A stretch of 64,000 nucleotides of DNA, from assembly GCA_024760905.1 (NCBI GenBank), contig CM045735.1, positions 24,910,749 through 24,974,748 on the forward strand. Reading direction: 5' to 3'. The notes beneath the pieces are model-generated. The model worked only from the letters and a program-made list of their open reading frames with translations. It made no database searches and had not been told where the DNA came from. Within the stretch, counting starts at the first letter, position 1; each line of letters starts with the position of its first letter. This stretch comes from Plotosus lineatus. Lineage: Eukaryota > Chordata > Actinopteri > Siluriformes > Plotosidae. A program made the position numbers and the translations under genes. Positions 58,226 to 64,000 of this stretch are shown piece by piece.

Positions 58226-58829
58226 AAAATTTTCAAAAAATTTAATATATTCCACCTAATAGCGGCAATGAGCTTTCCTACAGCAGGATCATGAAACCCT
58301 TTATTAACCAGTTTTTATTTATAACTCATATTAAAATGTATCTGTTAGCATGATTCAGAAGAAAACGACAATAGCAAAACCTTGTGCTCAATTTAACCAG
58401 CTAACCCAAATAATATACATTTCATGGCACTCTAAATAAACTTATTATAAACAGCATCACATTTAAACTCATGCTTGTGATTTGCTTATAGAAGTGTTAT
58501 GTAGAACTGCATTTAAGATCATTTAACAGTTTCTTTACACTCTGATTGGTAATCACTTGCTGCAATGGTCCAGCAAGCTGTACAAGATGTACTCTGCTCT
58601 TGACCAGAGTTGGTTGAAATAGGCACTAACCATCTCCACGACCCTAATTAGGATTGTTTCAGAAAATTAATGAATGAATGGAAATCACTTGCTTGGTATA
58701 AGTTCACTTCGTGTTGTGCAAAATTTCACCTCTCATCACCTAAAAGTACCTCATTAGTTCGGTGGTGTAGAAAAGAATTACAACCCAAGAAGAACAAAGC
58801 TAATTTTGAGAATAAAATTGTAAAATGTC
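58226..58829. other. AT-rich intron with a SINE tail
   Basis: 58555-58680 is a SINE 3' end ('caagctgtacaagatgtact', 'cgaccctaattaggattg', GAATGAATG). The rest shows no feature. Confidence 0.55.
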
Positions 58830-58954
58830 TGCTTAAACATTTATGTTATTTATGTTCTGTTGTGAATAAAATATTGACTCATGTGATTTGAAAGTCTTAG
58901 TTTTCATTTTATTCAAATTTAAAGAGCGTCCTTACTTTTATAAAATCCGGGTTG
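58830..58954 (+). mobile_element. Tc1/mariner terminal fragment, second family
   Basis: Sequence 'tgttgtgaataaaatattga' through 'cattttattcaaatttaaag' to 'aaatccgggttg' with TA at 58955-58956. It resembles the right end of fish Tc1-like elements, but is distinct from the element at 59405-60911. Confidence 0.6.
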
Positions 58955-59009
58955 TACAATATTTAAATTAATTATTGCCCCTGCATTTACCAGCCAAAGT
59001 GAATGATCT

Positions 59010-59041
<32 letters not shown>

Positions 59042-59218
59042 CACACACACACACTCTGCAGTACCTGGAGAGCAATTAGGGATTAGATGCCTGCTCAAGG
59101 GCACTTCACCCAGAAGTGTAGGACACACCCCTTCCATTTTGCCTTCTGGTTTGGGAATTGAACCAGCAACATTTTGGTCCCAAAGCCAGTTATCTGACCA
59201 TTAGGCTACAGTTGTCCC
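59010..59218 (-). repeat. (CA)n and tRNA-SINE fragment
   Basis: A CA array (59010-59055) followed by a minus-strand SINE piece: the complement begins 'gggacaactgtagcctaatg', with 'ggttcaattcccaaaccaga' as B-box region, and 'gggtgaagtgcccttgagca' as body. Confidence 0.65.
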
Positions 59219-59404
59219 ATTTCCTCATTTTATTGCCTAATTTCCCTGCATTTGACTGCAATTCCGAGTCAAATAGACACTTATCAATATTTAACAATCA
59301 TCTCAAATTTTTGGTTGCTTTTGCTGAAATGAATTTGCCCCCTCAGCACTTTTAATCCCTGTACATCTGTTTCTGTTTCTCATTCAAGCGTAATGATCAA
59401 GGTA

Positions 59405-60911
59405 CAAACCGGATTCCAAAAAAGTTGAGACACTCTACAAATTGTGAATAAAAACTGAATGCAATGACGTGGAAGTGCCAAAATCCAATAATTTCAAATG
59501 GAACATCGATGACAGGTCAAAAGTTTAAACTGAGAAAATTTATCATTTTTAAGGGGAAAATTTGTTGATTGTAAATTTCATGGTGTGAACAAGTCTCAAA
59601 AAAGTTGGAACAGGTAGCAATAAGACAATGGAAAAGTCAATTGCACTTATAACAAACAGCTGGAAGACCAATCACCACTAATGAGGTCCAGTGGCAACAT
59701 GACTGAGTATAAAAAGAGCTTCTCAGAGTGGCAGTGTCTTTCAGAAGCAAAGATGGGTAGAGGATCACCAATTCCCCAATGTTGCGCAGAAAGATAGTGG
59801 AGCAATATAAGAAAGATATTGCAAAAAATTGCAAAGAGTTTGAAGTTATAATCATCTACAGTGTATAACATTATCCAAAGATTTAGAGAATCTGGAACAA
59901 TCTCTCTGCATCAGGGTCAAGGCCGAAAAACCATACTGGATGCCTGTGATCTTCGGGCCCTTAAATGGCACTGCAACACAAACCGTTGAACAAAATCCAC
60001 TGTGCCATCCGCCGTTGCCAGCTGAAACTCTACAGTACAAAGAAGTAGCCATTTCTAAACAGAACCAAGAAGCGCAGGCATTTTCCCTGGGTCAGGGATC
60101 ATTTAAAATGAAGTGTGGTAAAGTGGAAAACTGTTCTGTGGTCAGACAAATCACGAATCGAAGTTCTTTATGGAAAACTGGGATGTCATGTCATTCGGAC
60201 TAGAGAGGAAAAGGACAACCCAAGTTGTTATCAGCGCTCAGTTCAGAAGCCTGCATCTGTGATGGTATGAGGTTGCATGAGTGCATGTGTCATGGACAGC
60301 TTGCAAATCTGGAAAGGCACCGTCAACGCAGAATGGCATATTCAGGTTCTAGAACAACATATGCTCCCATCCAGATGTCGTCTCTTTCAGAGAAGGCCTT
60401 GCATTTTTCAACATGATAATGCCAGACCACATGCAGCATTCATTACAACATCATGGCTGCGTAGGAAAAGGATTCGGGTACTGAAATGGCGAGATCTGTC
60501 ACCTATACATGGACATTTGGCACATCATAAAGAGAAAGGTGCAACAAAGAAGGCCCAAGGTAGTTGAACAGTTAGAGACCTGTATTAGACAAGAATGGGA
60601 CAACATTCCTATTTTTAAACTGAAGACATTTGTCTCCTCGGTCCCCCAGACGTTTATAGACTGTTGTAAGAAGAAGAGGGGATGCCTCACAATTATGAAA
60701 ATGGCCTTGTCCCAACTTTTTTGAGATTTGATGAAATTTAAAATCAACATATTTTCCCCTTAAAAATCATATATTTTCTCAGTTTAAACTTTTGACCTGT
60801 CATCTATGTTCTATTTGGAATAAAATATTTAAATATGGCACTTTCACATCATTGCATTCAGTTTTTATTCACAATTTGTATAGTGTCCTAACTTTTTTGT
60901 GATTTGGTTTG
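59405..60911 (+). mobile_element. Tc1/mariner element, both ends present
   Basis: Left end CAAACCGGATTCCAAAAAAG, complement of the right end CAAACCAAATCACAAAAAAG, then a further subterminal match ('caaattgtgaataaaaactg'). TA occurs on both sides (59403-59404, 60912-60913). Length 1507 bp fits Tc1-like elements. The transposase between is broken. A second, partial copy lies at 28731-29020. Confidence 0.92.
59753..60724 (+). pseudogene. Tc1-like transposase pseudogene
   Basis: Starts MGRGSPIPQC at 59753. The N-terminal paired-like DNA-binding region covers 59780-59990 ('attatccaaagatttagaga', 'gggtcaaggccgaaaaacca'). The DDE region keeps LHECMCHGQLANLERH/GCMSACVMDSLQIWKG in two frames and RPCIFQHDNARPHAAFITTS with the second catalytic Asp (60400-60440). 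The C-terminal part (60509-60724) is RRPKVVEQLETCIRQEWDNI and KTFVSSVPQTFIDCCKKKRG. A gap near 59975 and several frameshifts make it inactive. Confidence 0.85.
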
Positions 60912-60984
60912 TATTTTTGTGACAATCTAAGTCGGTAAATGCAATAGTACTGTTTATTTCAGCAGGTCAAAAATGTAGCACATT

Positions 60985-61320
60985 ATTCATAATAGGGCAC
61001 TGGATCGCTGATCATAAGGTTGGGGGCTCGAGTTTCACTCTCCACAAGGTTGTCACTGTCCCCCCAGTGCAGCTAACTGGGTTATCAAAGGCCAGTCATG
61101 TCTCTCACTGTCTATAGTGTGAGGCATGTAAAAGAACCATTGATGACTTTCATAAAAGAGTAGGCTGCAAAGCTGTCAGCGTGTTTCTGTCCCTTGCTAA
61201 AGGGTTGTGTCAGAAAGGGCACCCAACGTAAAAACCTTTGCCAAATCAAAAGTGCGAATCAGATGATTCACTATTTCAACCCCTGAAAAAGGGAAAAAGA
61301 CGAAAAGAAAAGAAGAAAGA
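60985..61320 (+). mobile_element. SINE with RTE-derived tail
   Basis: Head remnant and body are those of the common SINE ('gggcactggatcgctgatca', B-box 'ggggctcgagtttc', 'catgtaaaagaaccattgat'). After 'gtgtttctgtcc' (61190), however, the L2-like tail is replaced by 'gggttgtgtcagaaagggca', 'cgtaaaaacctttgccaaat', 'gatgattcactatttcaacc', 'cctgaaaaagggaaaaagac' and GAAAAGAAGAAAG. The first part resembles the RTE copy F 5' leader (about 53630-53690, complement), and the end resembles the RTE 3' terminus. Confidence 0.75.
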
Positions 61321-62342
<1,022 letters not shown>

Positions 62343-64000
62343 TTAGTCTCATCATCACCATCATCATCTTATTCCACTTAATCCGGGGTTGAGTTGCGGG
62401 GGCAGCAGTCTAAGTAATGAGGTCCAGACATCCCTCTCCCCAGCCACTTCTTCCAGCTCTTCTGGGGGGGGCACAAAGGTGTTCCCAGACCAGCCAAGAG
62501 ACATAATCCCTACAGCATGTTTTAGGTCGACCCTGTGGTCTCTTCTTGAGTGGACATGCTTGAAACGCCACACCAGGGAGGCATTTGGGAAGCATTCTAA
62601 CCAGATGCCTGAGCCTCCTCAACTGGCTCCTTTAAATGTAGAGGAGCAGTGGTTCTACTCCGAGCTCTCTCCGGATGGCTAAGCTTCATCTTATCCCTAA
62701 GGGAGAGCCCCGCCACCCAGCGAAAGAAGCTCATTTCAGCCGCTTGGTTCTACAATATTGTTCTTTTAGTCACAACCCAAAGCTCGTCGTCATTGGTGAG
62801 GGTTGGAATGTAGAGCGACTGGTAAATTAAATTGAGGGCTTTGCCTTGCGGCTCAGCCCCCTCTTCAACACAACAGACTGGTACAGGATCCACTTTACAG
62901 CAGCGGCTGCAGCGATCTACCTATCGATCTCCCGCTACATCCTTCCCTCACTAGTGAACAAGACCCCAATATACTTGAAGTCCTCCACTTGGGGCAGAAC
63001 ATCATCCCCAACCCACAGGGTGCATTCCACCCTTTTCCGACTGAGAACCATGGCCTCAGACTTGAAGGTGCTGGTTCTCATCCTGGTTGTGGCGAACTCA
63101 ACTGAAAATCGCTCCAATGAGAATTGGAGGACCCGAATAGATGAAACCAAAGGGGCAATGTCATCTGCAGAAAGCAAGACGAGATCAGATGGCCACCAAA
63201 CCAGAACCACTCAACCCATCAATTGTGCATAGAAATTCTGTCCATAAAAACTATGAACAGAATCGGTGAAAAAGGAGAGCCTTGGCGAACTCCAACCCTC
63301 ACCGGAAACAAATCAGGCCTATTATTCCCAATGCGGACCAAGCTCTGGCTCCGGTGATGCAGAGACTGAATGGCTGTACTCCTGGAGCACGCCCCACAAG
63401 ATAGCCTGAGAAACACAGTTGAAAGCCTTCACCAAATCCACAAAACACAAGCGAACAGAATGGCTCTTGAAGTATTCCATCGACCTCCCGATGACATCCC
63501 CAGCCTAGGTAAGCAGCCCCCCCACTTCCACTGTAAGCAGTATTTGTGAAGAACTGTTTCCTCCTGCTGAGGCATCAGATGGGGGTCCCTTTTGAGGCCA
63601 ACTGATAATGGCTTTCCAGGCCCTCACCAAACTCTTCCAATGCCCGAGGTTACCGCCACATCAGACACCAATGACCTTCTGTCATTGCTATGGACTATGC
63701 TATGCTATGGACAGCTATGGACTGCCACCTCAGCAATGGAGAGACGAAATATGGCCCATTTTGATTCCATGTCACCCGCCTCCTTCAGGACGTGGTTGTA
63801 GCTCTCCCAAAGGTGAGAGTTAAAGACCCTTCTGACAGGAGACTCTGCCAAATGTTCCCCCAGGTGGTGATTGAGTGACAGCTCAGCTCCCCTCTTCACC
63901 GAGTGTCCAGAACATACAAGTCCGGTGACAGAACTACAAAGTAGATCATAGAACTGTGGTCTCGGGTCTCCCGGTGCCAAGTGCACTTATGGACACCCTC
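62343..64000 (-). mobile_element. Rex3-like LINE, running off the window
   Basis: Minus-strand copy from the 3' tail (complement of TCATCATCACCATCATCATC, a GATGAT-type repeat) and 3' UTR through the RT: C-terminal region at 62410-62622 (LVRMLPKCLPGVAFQACPLK), then palm/thumb at 62935-63210 with LVLLSADDIAPLVSS (the catalytic block reads SADD) and VEDFKYIGVLFTSEGRM, and GVRQGSPFSPILFIVFMDRI at 63219-63416. After about 63520 the sequence switches to the linker (63705-63986, SHLWESYNHVLKEAGDME), so several hundred bases of RT fingers are deleted. The 5' end lies beyond 64000. Confidence 0.8.

Noticed and set aside
57462..58226. Signal peptide or membrane protein suggested by a hydrophobic N-terminus
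   Set aside because: The hydrophobic start lies in AT-rich LINE leader sequence read before the endonuclease; the product is L2-type ORF2.
59637..60052. Minus-strand open frames over the Tc1 element
   Set aside because: The transposase is on the plus strand with recognisable N-terminal and DDE-region motifs; the minus frames are shadows.

Overview
This is a stretch of teleost fish nuclear DNA. The evidence is Rex3-type and other fish non-LTR elements, Tc1/mariner and hAT elements, tRNA-headed SINEs with GAATGAATG tails, very dense dinucleotide microsatellites, and vertebrate coding exons with GT-AG introns. Several SINE and LINE tails look like those I know from ostariophysans, and a catfish-like fish is my guess, but the sequence alone does not fix the species.

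The only host gene I can support is on the minus strand. Three short exons at 61593-61720, 48359-48485 and 24169-24257 (128, 127 and 89 nt) join in frame. They encode the end of the linker, the whole IPT/TIG domain and the start of the helix-loop-helix of an early B-cell factor (COE family), best matching EBF1. They are separated by introns of about 13.1 and 24.1 kb. The rest of the window is intron of this gene, filled by nested transposons. The next exon downstream, which should start with the helix-loop-helix continuation, was not found below 24168.

Layout from left to right. 1-9.1 kb: a Rex3 copy split by an RTE-type LINE (plus strand) and an old two-ORF LINE (minus strand) whose ORF1 carries a 2A-like DVETNPGP peptide. 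9.1-12.4 kb: unclassified DNA, a Tigger (pogo) remnant and another LINE remnant. 12.8-16.2 kb: microsatellites and two adjacent hAT-type elements, one holding a SINE. 16.3-22.6 kb: an L2/Rex-Babar-type LINE remnant and a patchwork of RTE fragments in both orientations with a Rex3 3' end. 22.6-25.1 kb: quieter intron with exon C. 25-29.3 kb: DNA transposons (a TA-flanked family with termini GGGTGGAG, a Tigger-like element with an internal triplication, a Tc1 piece). 29.4-33.5 kb: two LINEs. 34.1-37.9 kb: a Ty3/gypsy element with its 3' LTR. 38.1-39.6 kb: a hAT element with a transposase remnant and a nested SINE. 41.5-41.8 kb: near-perfect hairpin repeats. 42.9-46.3 kb: a 28S rRNA fragment joined to a Rex3 copy that was hit by two hAT-type elements. 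46.7-50 kb: SINEs and exon B. 50.6-53.7 kb: a near-full-length RTE with a 17-bp target duplication. 53.8-58.2 kb: a hAT with a nested TA-flanked element, then an L2-type LINE. 59-61.7 kb: a complete Tc1 element, a SINE with an unusual tail, and exon A. 62.3-64 kb: a Rex3 copy running off the window.

None of the transposon coding regions looks intact. Element names rest on recognition of protein motifs and remembered consensus features, not on database searches.
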